A DNA stretch of 59,423 bases, taken from NCBI GenBank assembly GCA_945861575.1, contig CAMAVD010000005.1, forward strand, positions 1 through 59,423, given 5' to 3'. Positions 41,544 to 48,955 of this stretch are shown piece after piece; position 1 is the stretch's first letter; the number at the start of each line of letters is the position of its first letter. Below the pieces are notes generated by a model, which was not told where the DNA came from, did no database searches, and was given only the letters and a program-made list of their open reading frames with translations. This DNA is from Akkermansia muciniphila (GTDB lineage: Bacteria > Verrucomicrobiota > Verrucomicrobiia > Limisphaerales > UBA11320). A program made the translations under genes and the position numbers.

Positions 41544-41819
41544 TTAGCCTCCTGCAATGGCGGGGATGATGCTGATCTCATCGCCGTCTTTGAGGGCAGT
41601 GGCCTGGTTTTGCAAGAAACGGATATCTTCCTCGTTCACGTAAACATTCACGAACCGACGGACTTCACCCGTTTCATCGATCAGGCGCTCCTTGATTCCT
41701 GGAAAGCGCGACTGGAGCTCTAGGATGGCCTCGCCGACAGTGCCGGGCTTGACCTCGACCACCTCTTCGTTGTTGGTGAGCTTTCGGAGCGGTGTTGGGA
41801 TGCGTACTTTGACTGGCAT
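41544..41819 (-). CDS. MoaD/ThiS-family sulfur-carrier protein
   Basis: 91 residues with ubiquitin-like fold and a C-terminal Gly-Gly (SIIPAIAGG), the site that would be adenylated and converted to thiocarboxylate. Other parts: VKVRIPTPLRKLTNNEEVVE, GTVGEAILELQSRFPGIKER, VNVYVNEEDIRFL. Related carriers (CysO, HcyS) deliver sulfide to amino-acid synthases. It lies 4 nt after the thrC-like gene and 11 nt before the NIL gene. No activating (ThiF/MoeB-type) or JAMM protease gene is next to it, so these must be elsewhere. Confidence 0.88.
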   Translation of the reverse strand: MPVKVRIPTPLRKLTNNEEVVEVKPGTVGEAILELQSRFPGIKERLIDETGEVRRFVNVYVNEEDIRFLQNQATALKDGDEISIIPAIAGG

Positions 41820-41823
41820 AGAC

Positions 41824-43086
41824 TTAGGCGATGGCAGGGGAGGCTTCGTCGGTGGACAGGAGTGCTTCAAACTCCCGGAGGCTCGGACGGATTTCACGGG
41901 CAGTCCCCGTGTGTCCGGCGATGGCGTCGAGGGTTTTTAACCCATTTCCTGTGATACAGAGCACAGCTGAATCCTTCGCCGGAATGCGTCCGGAGGCAAT
42001 GAGTTTCTTGGCCACAGCCGTGGTCACTCCGCCTGCGGTTTCTGCGAAAATGCCTTCGCATTCTGCCAGCATTTTGATTCCTTCACGGATTTCGGGATCC
42101 GTTACATCATCGGCCGACGCGCCGGTCTCGCGCATCACTTTCAGGGCATAGAAGCCATCGGCGGGTGTTCCAATCGCCAGAGACTTGGCAATGGTGTTTG
42201 GTTTCACCGGCTTGAAGAAGTCGAGCCCTGCCTTCTGGGCGGCGCTGATCGGGTTGCAGCCGGTGGCCTGGGATCCGTGAACGCGGTAGGGTCTCTCCTC
42301 CGTGAGGCCGAGTTTGATAAATTCCTGAAAGCTCTTATGGATCTTGGTCAGGAGCGAACCTGAGGCCATGGGAACCACGGTGTGCTCGGGGATTTTCCAG
42401 CCCAGCTGCTCTACGATCTCGAAGCCCATGCTCTTGGATCCCTCGGCGTAGTAGGGCCTCATGTTGACGTTGACGAAGGCCCATCCGTACTTGCCTGCGA
42501 TTTCGGCGCACAGACGATTCACCTCGTCGTAGTGGCCTTTGATGGCAATGACCTGAGCGCCGTAGACCAGGGAGTTGATGATCTTGCCCTGTTCGAGATC
42601 GGAGGGGATGAAGACATAGGAGCGTAGTCCAGCCGCTGCGGCGTTGGCGGCTACAGAGTTGGCCAAGTTCCCGGTCGAAGCGCATGCCACGGTGGTGAAA
42701 CCCAGCTCGCGCGCACGGCTGAGCGCCACGCTGACCACACGATCCTTGAAGGATAGGGTCGGGTAATTGACGGTGTCGTTCTTGATCCAGAGCTCGCGGA
42801 TGCCGAGGCGTTTTGCCAGGCGCTCGGCGCGCACCAGGGGTGTGAATCCTACCTGGGTTCCCACGGTAGGTTCCTTGGCCACCGGCAGGAGCTCGCGATA
42901 GCGCCACATGGTCTGAGGGCGGCTTTCGATCGCGGAGCGTGTCATTGACTTCTTGATGGCCGCGTAGTCGTACACCACCTCTAGCGGGCCGAAGTCAAAC
43001 TCGCACACATGCGTGGCGCTGAGAGGATACTCGCGCCCGCACTCGCGGCACTTCAGGGCTTTCATGAAACCGTTGGTCGACTGCAT
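41824..43086 (-). CDS. thrC: Threonine synthase-like PLP enzyme
   Basis: 420 residues. An N-terminal zinc-ribbon-like part (LKCRECGREYPL, Cys28) precedes the fold-type II PLP domain: the PLP lysine is K114 in YPTLSFKDRVVSVALSRARE, the phosphate loop is ACASTGNLANSVAANAAAAG, and SQATGCNPISAAQKAG lies near the active site. By homology it converts O-phosphohomoserine to threonine. The SAM riboswitch in front and the sulfur carrier and NIL protein behind suggest that this copy may instead, or also, make homocysteine from phosphohomoserine and a protein thiocarboxylate. The start at 43086 lies behind AGAAAGAG; 43065 is an alternative. Confidence 0.9.
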   Translation of the reverse strand: MQSTNGFMKALKCRECGREYPLSATHVCEFDFGPLEVVYDYAAIKKSMTRSAIESRPQTMWRYRELLPVAKEPTVGTQVGFTPLVRAERLAKRLGIRELWIKNDTVNYPTLSFKDRVVSVALSRARELGFTTVACASTGNLANSVAANAAAAGLRSYVFIPSDLEQGKIINSLVYGAQVIAIKGHYDEVNRLCAEIAGKYGWAFVNVNMRPYYAEGSKSMGFEIVEQLGWKIPEHTVVPMASGSLLTKIHKSFQEFIKLGLTEERPYRVHGSQATGCNPISAAQKAGLDFFKPVKPNTIAKSLAIGTPADGFYALKVMRETGASADDVTDPEIREGIKMLAECEGIFAETAGGVTTAVAKKLIASGRIPAKDSAVLCITGNGLKTLDAIAGHTGTAREIRPSLREFEALLSTDEASPAIA

Positions 43087-43125
43087 ATCGTTTCTCTTTC
43101 TGCTCGCGTATTCTGGGATGGGAAC

Positions 43126-43155
43126 AAAAAACCCCTTCCCGTTTCGGAGAAGAGG
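43126..43155 (-). terminator. Terminator of the SAM riboswitch
   Basis: On the minus strand CCTCTTCTCCG, AAA, CGGGAAGGGG, then T6. It lies between the aptamer and the thrC-like start codon, as in transcription-terminating S-box leaders. The 5' arm CCTCTTCTC can also pair with GAGAAGAG just behind the aptamer. Confidence 0.8.
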
Positions 43156-43181
43156 TAGGAAATCAACGCCTGAGCGCTCTT

Positions 43182-43298
43182 CTCATTTTCCCCGACGGAT
43201 TCGCCCGCCAGGCTGGAATTGGCACCTGGCCATCGCTTACGCAAGCGACCGGTTGCCGTGGTGTCGTCGGGCCATCTCCCTCGACCACTCTTAATGAG
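43182..43298 (-). ncRNA. SAM-I (S-box) riboswitch
   Basis: Read on the minus strand: P1 start CTCATTAAGAGTGGTCGAGG, then GAGATGGCCCGACGACACCA, CGGCAACC, GATGGCCAGGTGCCAATTCC, AGCCTGGCGGG, and the closing AAAATGAG. These are the conserved S-box parts: the AGAGNGG entry, the GAGGGA kink-turn, CGGCAACC and GGUGCCAAUUCC. P1 closes CTCAT with ATGAG. When bound to S-adenosylmethionine it should favour the terminator and shut off the thrC-like operon. Confidence 0.95.
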
Positions 43299-43393
43299 TC
43301 CGTTTCATCAACGGATGCGGATAATGTGATTGCAGAGGGTAGCTGGTGTCAAATGATAAGTTTGGCGCCAGGAGGAGCCCCCCTTGGATTCGC

Positions 43394-43780
43394 TCACGCT
43401 CCGATGGACTGGGCGTACTCGGGAGCCCCCATGAGCTTCGAGGCTTCCTCGGGCTGGCTGAGGCGGATTTTGTAAAACCAGCCGCCCTGGTAGGGCTGAG
43501 TGTTCACGAGATCCGGCTGGTTGCTGACCAGGGCATTGACTTCGATGACCTCGCCCGATACGGGGGAGTAGATGTCGCTGGCGGTCTTGACCGACTCCAC
43601 CACGGCGCAGGCTTCACCTGCTGCGACCTTGCGGCCGAGCGTTGGGAGCTCCACGAAGACCACATCGGTCAGCTCATGCTGAGCATGGTCGGTGATGCCG
43701 ATGGTCGCGACGTCGCCTTCGACGCGCAGCCATTCGTGTGATTTTGCGTACTTTAGTTCAGTGGGGACCTTCGAGCTCAT
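43394..43780 (-). CDS. gcvH: Glycine cleavage system H protein
   Basis: 128 residues, usual length. The lipoyl domain has the attachment lysine K65 in GEACAVVESVKTASDIYSPV, preceded by YAKSHEWLRVEGDVATIGIT and followed by VNTQPYQGGWFYKIRL. It shuttles the aminomethyl group between the P, T and L proteins of glycine cleavage. It lies 48 nt after gcvT on the same strand. gcvP is not in the window. Confidence 0.97.
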   Translation of the reverse strand: MSSKVPTELKYAKSHEWLRVEGDVATIGITDHAQHELTDVVFVELPTLGRKVAAGEACAVVESVKTASDIYSPVSGEVIEVNALVSNQPDLVNTQPYQGGWFYKIRLSQPEEASKLMGAPEYAQSIGA

Positions 43781-43828
43781 AACGTGGTACCACGAATAGC
43801 GGAAATCTATCCGGGGACAAAGATAATT

Positions 43829-44971
43829 TTAGGATCGGGAGAGGATGGGCTTCTTAACGATGGTGGCCGGCCAGCGGCGGCCCCGGATCTCGATTTCGAT
43901 CGTGGTGCCTGCCTTGGCGTGTTCGACCGGGACGTAGCCTAGACCGATGCCACATCCCAGGCTCGGGCTCTGAGTTCCGCTGACCACCTGGCCAATGGCC
44001 GCCATTCCACCCGGAAGCCAGATGGGATACTGCGGACGTGGAGGGGCGGTCTTTTCGGCCATCCTGAAGGCGACACATCGGCGGGCCACCCCTTGAGTCT
44101 TTTGCAGTTCCAAGACTTGGCGGCCTATAAACTCGCCTTTGTCCAGTGAGACGAACACGCCCAGCCCTGCTTCGATCGGCGTGGTGCTCTCGTTCAGTTC
44201 GTGTCCGTAAAGCGGGTAGCACATTTCCGTGCGAAGAGTGTCTCGCGCCCCGAGACCCGCCGGCTGGCAGCAAAAGGCATGGCCCACTGATAGAAGGCGG
44301 TTCCAGACGCCCTCGATGCATTCTGAACGTGCGATGATCTCGAAGCCGTCCTCCCCCGAGTAGCCCGTGCAGGCGATCAGCAGAGGTCCGTAGTCTTGGG
44401 TGGAGATGCCGGCAATCTGGTTTTTCTTGAGCGCAGCGGCATTGGCGACGGGAGCGCCTAACTCGGACGCGCCAGGGAAGGCGAGGTGGATAAAGTCACG
44501 CGACCGTGGTCCTTGCAAGGCGACAGCACCGTAGGCGTCCGACATATTCCGAACCTCCAGGTGCTGCGGGTCCCCCTCCGTCAGGGCCTGGGTTTGTATC
44601 CAGGCGACGTCTTCTTCGATGCGGGACGCGTTGATGATGAGGAAGTATTCTCGCTCGCCAATCCGATAGGCGTAGAGATCATCGATCACGCCACCCAGTT
44701 CATTGCAGAGCAGGGTGTATTGACCCTGACCGATTTGAAGTTTTCGGATGTCGTTGGTGAGTATGCGGTTGAGGAACGCTTCAGCCTTTGAGCCACGCAC
44801 CTGAACCTCACCCATGTGGGAAATATCAAAAACCCCTGCCGACTTCCGGACGGCGAGGTGCTCGTCCACAATGCTCGAGTATTGGACCGGCATCTCCCAA
44901 CCGCCGAACTCGATCAGCTTTCCTCCTGCTTTTTGATGGGCGGCGAAGAGTGGGGTGCGCTTGAGCGTCAT
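43829..44971 (-). CDS. gcvT: Glycine cleavage system T protein (aminomethyltransferase)
   Basis: 380 residues, complete. Motifs: TPLFAAHQKAGGKLIEFGGW, VFDISHMGEVQVRGSKAEAF, NRILTNDIRKLQIGQGQYTL (folate-binding region), YGAVALQGPRSRDFI, and TGYSGEDGFEI. It transfers the methylene unit from H-protein-bound aminomethyl to tetrahydrofolate and releases ammonia. First gene of gcvT-gcvH; no glycine riboswitch is visible in the 275 nt upstream. Confidence 0.97.
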   Translation of the reverse strand: MTLKRTPLFAAHQKAGGKLIEFGGWEMPVQYSSIVDEHLAVRKSAGVFDISHMGEVQVRGSKAEAFLNRILTNDIRKLQIGQGQYTLLCNELGGVIDDLYAYRIGEREYFLIINASRIEEDVAWIQTQALTEGDPQHLEVRNMSDAYGAVALQGPRSRDFIHLAFPGASELGAPVANAAALKKNQIAGISTQDYGPLLIACTGYSGEDGFEIIARSECIEGVWNRLLSVGHAFCCQPAGLGARDTLRTEMCYPLYGHELNESTTPIEAGLGVFVSLDKGEFIGRQVLELQKTQGVARRCVAFRMAEKTAPPRPQYPIWLPGGMAAIGQVVSGTQSPSLGCGIGLGYVPVEHAKAGTTIEIEIRGRRWPATIVKKPILSRS

Positions 44972-45246
44972 GTTGCGGCGAACCTAGCAAGATCGACGAG
45001 GGCGTCAATGGAGACGTCGTTTGTGGGCGGGATTGCGAGGGCGGTCGCCGAAGACGGAGTTGGGGGCTCAGAGCAGCGAAGACGGTCAGACAAGCCATTG
45101 GACATAGAATAGGGTTCCGGGAGGTGCCCTGCGGCGCCATCCTTTGGTCCCGAGGGGTTGTGGATGTCGACCTGCCCGCTGCCAGAAGTCTGTTGTTGCT
45201 CCCTGAGCGCACTTGCCGTAAAGCCAACAAAGCCCCTGGGCGATCT

Positions 45247-45720
45247 ATGCAGCAGCCAAATCTTTCAAGTCTCCTTCAGGGATTGCCCGTGGTGTTTGCC
45301 GTCGGAATTGGGTTTGGACTCTTCCTTCTGTACATGGCCATTAAGGGTGCGATATCCTTCACCATTATTGGCGCGCTGAAACGTGTGCCCGCTGAGCATC
45401 GAAAGATTGAGCCCGCCATGGTCTGGCTGCTCATGGTCCCTTGCTTCTGCTATGTGTGGAACTTCTACGTTTTTCGCCGCGTTCCCGCCTCATTTCAGAG
45501 TGCTTTCGCCGCGCGGGGCCGTACGGAATTCGGGGACTGCGGAGCGAGTCTGGGCTTGGCGTATGCCATTGTGGAGTTGGGCTTCTTGGTTCCTTGGATT
45601 GGTCTGATCCCGTGGGTGGCCGCGTGGGTGATGCTTATTCTCCTGCTGGTCCGGTTCCACGATTACAAGGAGAAGCTGATTCAAGCTCAGGAAGCGCCGC
45701 TGCAAAACCCCAACCTTTAG
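45247..45720 (+). CDS. Hypothetical membrane protein, 157 residues
   Basis: From the ATG at 45247 (MQQPNLSSLLQGLPVVFAVG). About four hydrophobic helices: VVFAVGIGFGLFLLYMAIKG, MVWLLMVPCFCYVWNFYVF, LAYAIVELGFLVPWIGLIPW and VAAWVMLILLLVRF. An earlier in-frame start region to 45124 is possible but not hydrophobic. It resembles unnamed DUF-type inner-membrane proteins; function unknown. It is convergent with the flippase gene, only 17 nt apart. Confidence 0.75.
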   Translation: MQQPNLSSLLQGLPVVFAVGIGFGLFLLYMAIKGAISFTIIGALKRVPAEHRKIEPAMVWLLMVPCFCYVWNFYVFRRVPASFQSAFAARGRTEFGDCGASLGLAYAIVELGFLVPWIGLIPWVAAWVMLILLLVRFHDYKEKLIQAQEAPLQNPNL

Positions 45721-45737
45721 GCTAAAAAGGAGCGGCC

Positions 45738-46880
45738 TTACTTCCCTGTTTCCAGGGACTGACCTGCGATGACCTCATCCAGGTGATGCTTCTGCTTGAA
45801 CGTGAGGTAAACGATTCCTCCTACGAGGCTCCAGAACAGGCTCCCTGCGTAGGCCCAGAGTGAGAGCGACAGAGCCGCCGTCGCATCCAGCCCAAGTGGC
45901 GCAGCGCTGAGGAGATAGACGAAAAGGTATTCCCGCATCCCGAGGCCATTCGGAGTGATGGGCAAGGCGATGATTACGGTGATGACGGGAACGATGAGCG
46001 CCGTCAGGAGCGGGTCCAATGGCATCGACTGCAGTCCGTTGGCGATGACTTGGACATGCAAAACGCTGAGTAAGTTCATCCCCATCGAGATCGCCAGAAT
46101 CCTCCGAAAGAACTTGGGCTCCTTTCCGAATCGCCGACAGGCGCGGAGGGAACGTTCCAACGTTGCGGCCAACGGCAGTTTTGCCAATAACTTGCGCGGA
46201 CGCTGCCAACGTGCGGTGAGCCCTCCCCGGAAGGCGAGAGCGACAAGAACGGTTCCTACCACAGTCATTCCAATCACCAGGAGGCAACAGGACTTTAGAT
46301 AGGTGTGGTTCAAGATCAGCGCACGGTTGGGGATCATCATCAGGCATGCGAAGATCAGGAGTGACCAGAGTCCGAGGATGCGATCGACGAAGACAGTGAT
46401 CACCGCCTCCGTCTTCTTGTGATGTGTCTCCCGTGCGGCGTAGATTGCTCGCATCACATCGCCTCCGGCGGAGCCGAGCAGAAAGGAGTTGAAGAAGTGC
46501 GCTACCAAGCTGATTTCCAGCGCGCGGGACCAGGGGAGATTCAGCCCATGGACGCTGAGTACCATCCGCCATCGGGCGGTGCTGAAGAGGAGGATGGCCC
46601 CCATGACTGCCAGAGAGCTGACCATGGCGGAGCGTTGAAGTCGGCTGAGAGTGTGAAGCAGTTCCTTGGGTCCCTCGGTCCAGCTAGCGGTCCACTGCTC
46701 GCTTCGGCTCATCGTGGCCCAACGTTCCGGCGGTGTGGAGTGGACGGCTTGTGAGCGAAAGATGGCGTGGCAGATCCATGCCAGGAGCAGGAGGCAGGTA
46801 CTAATGCGGAGGATTCGTCCAAGCCCGCTGCCTCTTTGGGCGGTGGAGCGGGTGAGGGTCACTGGATCGGGCTGGGGCAT
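45738..46880 (-). CDS. Flippase-like protein (LPG synthase TM family)
   Basis: 380 residues with about eight membrane helices (LLLLAWICHAIFRSQ, SSLAVMGAILLFSTARWRMV, IVPVITVIIALPITPNGLGM). The patterns RALEISLVAHFFNSFLLGSA, GGDVMRAIYAARET, VFVDRILGLWSLL and LPITPNGLGMREYLFVYLL are those of the lysylphosphatidylglycerol synthase transmembrane (UPF0104) family, here without the catalytic domain. Such proteins are thought to flip lipid-linked precursors. Inner membrane. Separated from rpsU by a strong terminator. Confidence 0.85.
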   Translation of the reverse strand: MPQPDPVTLTRSTAQRGSGLGRILRISTCLLLLAWICHAIFRSQAVHSTPPERWATMSRSEQWTASWTEGPKELLHTLSRLQRSAMVSSLAVMGAILLFSTARWRMVLSVHGLNLPWSRALEISLVAHFFNSFLLGSAGGDVMRAIYAARETHHKKTEAVITVFVDRILGLWSLLIFACLMMIPNRALILNHTYLKSCCLLVIGMTVVGTVLVALAFRGGLTARWQRPRKLLAKLPLAATLERSLRACRRFGKEPKFFRRILAISMGMNLLSVLHVQVIANGLQSMPLDPLLTALIVPVITVIIALPITPNGLGMREYLFVYLLSAAPLGLDATAALSLSLWAYAGSLFWSLVGGIVYLTFKQKHHLDEVIAGQSLETGK

Positions 46881-46917
46881 GGGGCGCGATTGCCGTCGAG
46901 CGTGCTAATAATGAGAA

Positions 46918-46947
46918 CAGCCGGATGTGCGCGAGCACATCCGGCTG
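46918..46947 (-). terminator. Terminator of rpsU
   Basis: A perfect 13-bp stem CAGCCGGATGTGC/GCACATCCGGCTG with a 4-nt loop, followed on the minus strand by TTCTCATTATT. It lies 20 nt beyond the rpsU stop codon. Confidence 0.85.
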
Positions 46948-46966
46948 CCGTTAAATCCTGAAAGGA

Positions 46967-47164
46967 TTACAGGTCAGCGTAGCGAGCGCTGAGCATGGCC
47001 GAGAAACGGGCCGCCTTCATCTTGCGGCGCTTTCTCTCGCTCGGCTTCTCGAAGTGCCGGTGGTTCCGGACTTCCTTAAGGGTGCCTTCACGGTCGATTT
47101 TTTTCTTCAACCGGCGCAGCGCCTTCTCAACAGACTCGCCTTTTTTGAGCTTGATCTCTGTCAC
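46967..47164 (-). CDS. rpsU: 30S ribosomal protein bS21
   Basis: 65 residues, strongly basic: MTEIKLKKGESVEKALRRLK, KKIDREGTLKEVRNHRHFEK, PSERKRRKMKAARFSA. Typical length and motif order of bS21. It binds the 30S platform near the anti-Shine-Dalgarno region and helps start translation. Single gene, ended by the hairpin at 46918-46947. Confidence 0.97.
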   Translation of the reverse strand: MTEIKLKKGESVEKALRRLKKKIDREGTLKEVRNHRHFEKPSERKRRKMKAARFSAMLSARYADL

Positions 47165-47298
47165 TTTATGTCACTTCCCTTCGATCTGCACGCAGGTCCT
47201 GCATTACCCTTCATGAGCAACGCTGCCTAGCGTCAGGGCGGGCAAATTACGTAGGGGCGCTGGGGGTGTCAACGGGCAAATCTAAAGGACTTCTAAGA

Positions 47299-47862
47299 CT
47301 ACCAGTCCCCGTCGGCCAAAACCGAGGTCGCTTTGCGGGCAATCACCTCGGCAAGGAGGGGGATGGACTCCCGTTCAGCACTGTTGACATCGGTCCCGAC
47401 TCGCACGGTGGTCCTTCCGGATAAGGGTCTATCCACCAAGACCTTGCCTGTGCCGCGCTCGGTGGCCTGCAGTTGCATGGTCAGGATCATCTGATAGTCC
47501 CGCGGGGTGATCACGTCGCGCGGGTTCAGCGAGAGGTAGGTGCGTTCCAGCCGTAGAATTCGGCTGGTCACTAAAATGCCCGCCTCGTCCTGGGTTTCCA
47601 GCCGGAACGTGCCGTCCTGCTGGATCTGTTTGCGCAGGGCGTTTCCCACGGCTTCCGAGAGCCGCGGTTCAATGGTGTCGTTTTGTACCGGGGCGATCTT
47701 GATGCTCGTGTCTCCGGACTTCCGACCATTGGTCGGGCCTAGGGTGTAACTGGCGCAGCCGCCCGTGAGCACCAGCGCTGCCACGATCACTAGAGCGCGC
47801 AGACTAGAAAGCAGGGGGTGTCGGTGCGCGGTCGGAGATGGAGGGAGGTAGCACATGGGCAT
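47299..47862 (-). CDS. LptE-like outer-membrane lipoprotein
   Basis: 187 residues with a lipobox (LVIVAALVLTGGC, Cys about residue 36), then ASYTLGPTNGRKSGDTSIKI, APVQNDTIEPRLSEAVGNAL and RKQIQQDGTFRLE, the arrangement of LptE-family lipoproteins that plug LptD in lipopolysaccharide export. It starts 11 nt after the bamD-like gene, an envelope-assembly pair. Confidence 0.83.
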   Translation of the reverse strand: MPMCYLPPSPTAHRHPLLSSLRALVIVAALVLTGGCASYTLGPTNGRKSGDTSIKIAPVQNDTIEPRLSEAVGNALRKQIQQDGTFRLETQDEAGILVTSRILRLERTYLSLNPRDVITPRDYQMILTMQLQATERGTGKVLVDRPLSGRTTVRVGTDVNSAERESIPLLAEVIARKATSVLADGDW

Positions 47863-47873
47863 CCAAGCCGAGC

Positions 47874-48857
47874 CTACTTGGCTTTCAGGCGTTTCTTCAG
47901 AGCGTCCAGACGAAGCCGAGCCTGCTCCGCCAACTTGGAATCAGGATCCTTAATCAGGACCTCATTGTAGTACACTTCTGCGCCTTCCCAGAGCCGGCGC
48001 TTTTCGTAGAATCGCGCGACCTGCAGGCTCCCTCGGGCTTGCTCTGAGCGGAGCGTGCTGATGGCGGTCTTCGCTTCCGGGACCTTTTCGTTGTCGGGAT
48101 AGAGCGTGGTGAAGTCCGTGAAGGTGGACACTGCCTGAGAGGAAACGCTCTGGTCGTACTCCGCCGTCTTGACTTGTTTGAGATACGCTTGGCCTGAGCT
48201 GAAGAGCGCTTCGGCTGCGATCGGCTGGCCATTGTAGCGGTCGGCGACCTTTTCATAGGCGCGTGCGGCCTCGGAATAGTCCTTCACGAACTTCTTCTCC
48301 TGCGCCGCGCCGATGTTCATTTGGGCCTGAGGTCCGACAGCGCTGTAGGGGCCGCTTTTGACGATTTGGTCGTACATTTTGATGGTGCGATCCATCGAGG
48401 GGAAGAGCGGGATGGTGCCGAAAACCTTGAACCATTTGCCTGCCAGAAAACGGTTGGCGATTTCGAACTGACGCTTCAGGGACTCCTCGTAGTTATCGAT
48501 CTTGGGATACTTCTCCACCAGCTTTTGATAGGCTTTGAAGGCGCGTTCGTCATTGCCGAGAGCGTCCTCGGATTTGGCGATCAGGTATTGGGCCTGGGGC
48601 GCGTAATCGGAGAAGGGCCACTGGTTGACCGTGCGGCGGGCCGCCTTCTTTGCCTGAGAATATTGTTTGGTGTCGAAGGCTTGCTGCGCGACTTCCAGTT
48701 GGTCCTTGGCTCGGGTGCGGACCCACTTGCCCTCCGATCCGGCCTTCTCATAGCGCCAGCCTTCACCCGGGGTGTAGATAAGAGGAGCCGGCGAGCGATA
48801 CGGCAATGCCACACACAGGACGAATACGCTGAGCCAGAGAAAGCGACAAAGCTTCAT
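47874..48857 (-). CDS. bamD: BamD-like outer-membrane assembly protein
   Basis: 327 residues: a signal sequence (FLWLSVFVLCVALPYRSPA) without an evident lipobox Cys, then tetratricopeptide-type helices (AQQAFDTKQYSQAKKAARRT, SEDALGNDERAFKAYQKLVE, KYPKIDNYEESLKRQFEIAN, YEKVADRYNGQPIAAEALFS). This is the outer-membrane assembly factor BamD arrangement, longer than the E. coli form. It should help insert beta-barrel proteins. First gene of the pair with the LptE-like gene; the missing lipid anchor is unusual. Confidence 0.83.
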   Translation of the reverse strand: MKLCRFLWLSVFVLCVALPYRSPAPLIYTPGEGWRYEKAGSEGKWVRTRAKDQLEVAQQAFDTKQYSQAKKAARRTVNQWPFSDYAPQAQYLIAKSEDALGNDERAFKAYQKLVEKYPKIDNYEESLKRQFEIANRFLAGKWFKVFGTIPLFPSMDRTIKMYDQIVKSGPYSAVGPQAQMNIGAAQEKKFVKDYSEAARAYEKVADRYNGQPIAAEALFSSGQAYLKQVKTAEYDQSVSSQAVSTFTDFTTLYPDNEKVPEAKTAISTLRSEQARGSLQVARFYEKRRLWEGAEVYYNEVLIKDPDSKLAEQARLRLDALKKRLKAK

Positions 48858-48955
48858 GCGTGCGAACCGTAGTCAGGACACTGGGGTGAGTCAAGCGAGG
48901 CGAACTGCTGTCTCCGGCAGGGATCGACCTGCCGGAGATGCCAGGGTGTATGCCT

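Noticed and set aside
44972-45246. Glycine riboswitch in front of gcvT
   Set aside because: No paired glycine aptamer motifs are visible on the minus strand in the 275 nt upstream, so I do not report one.
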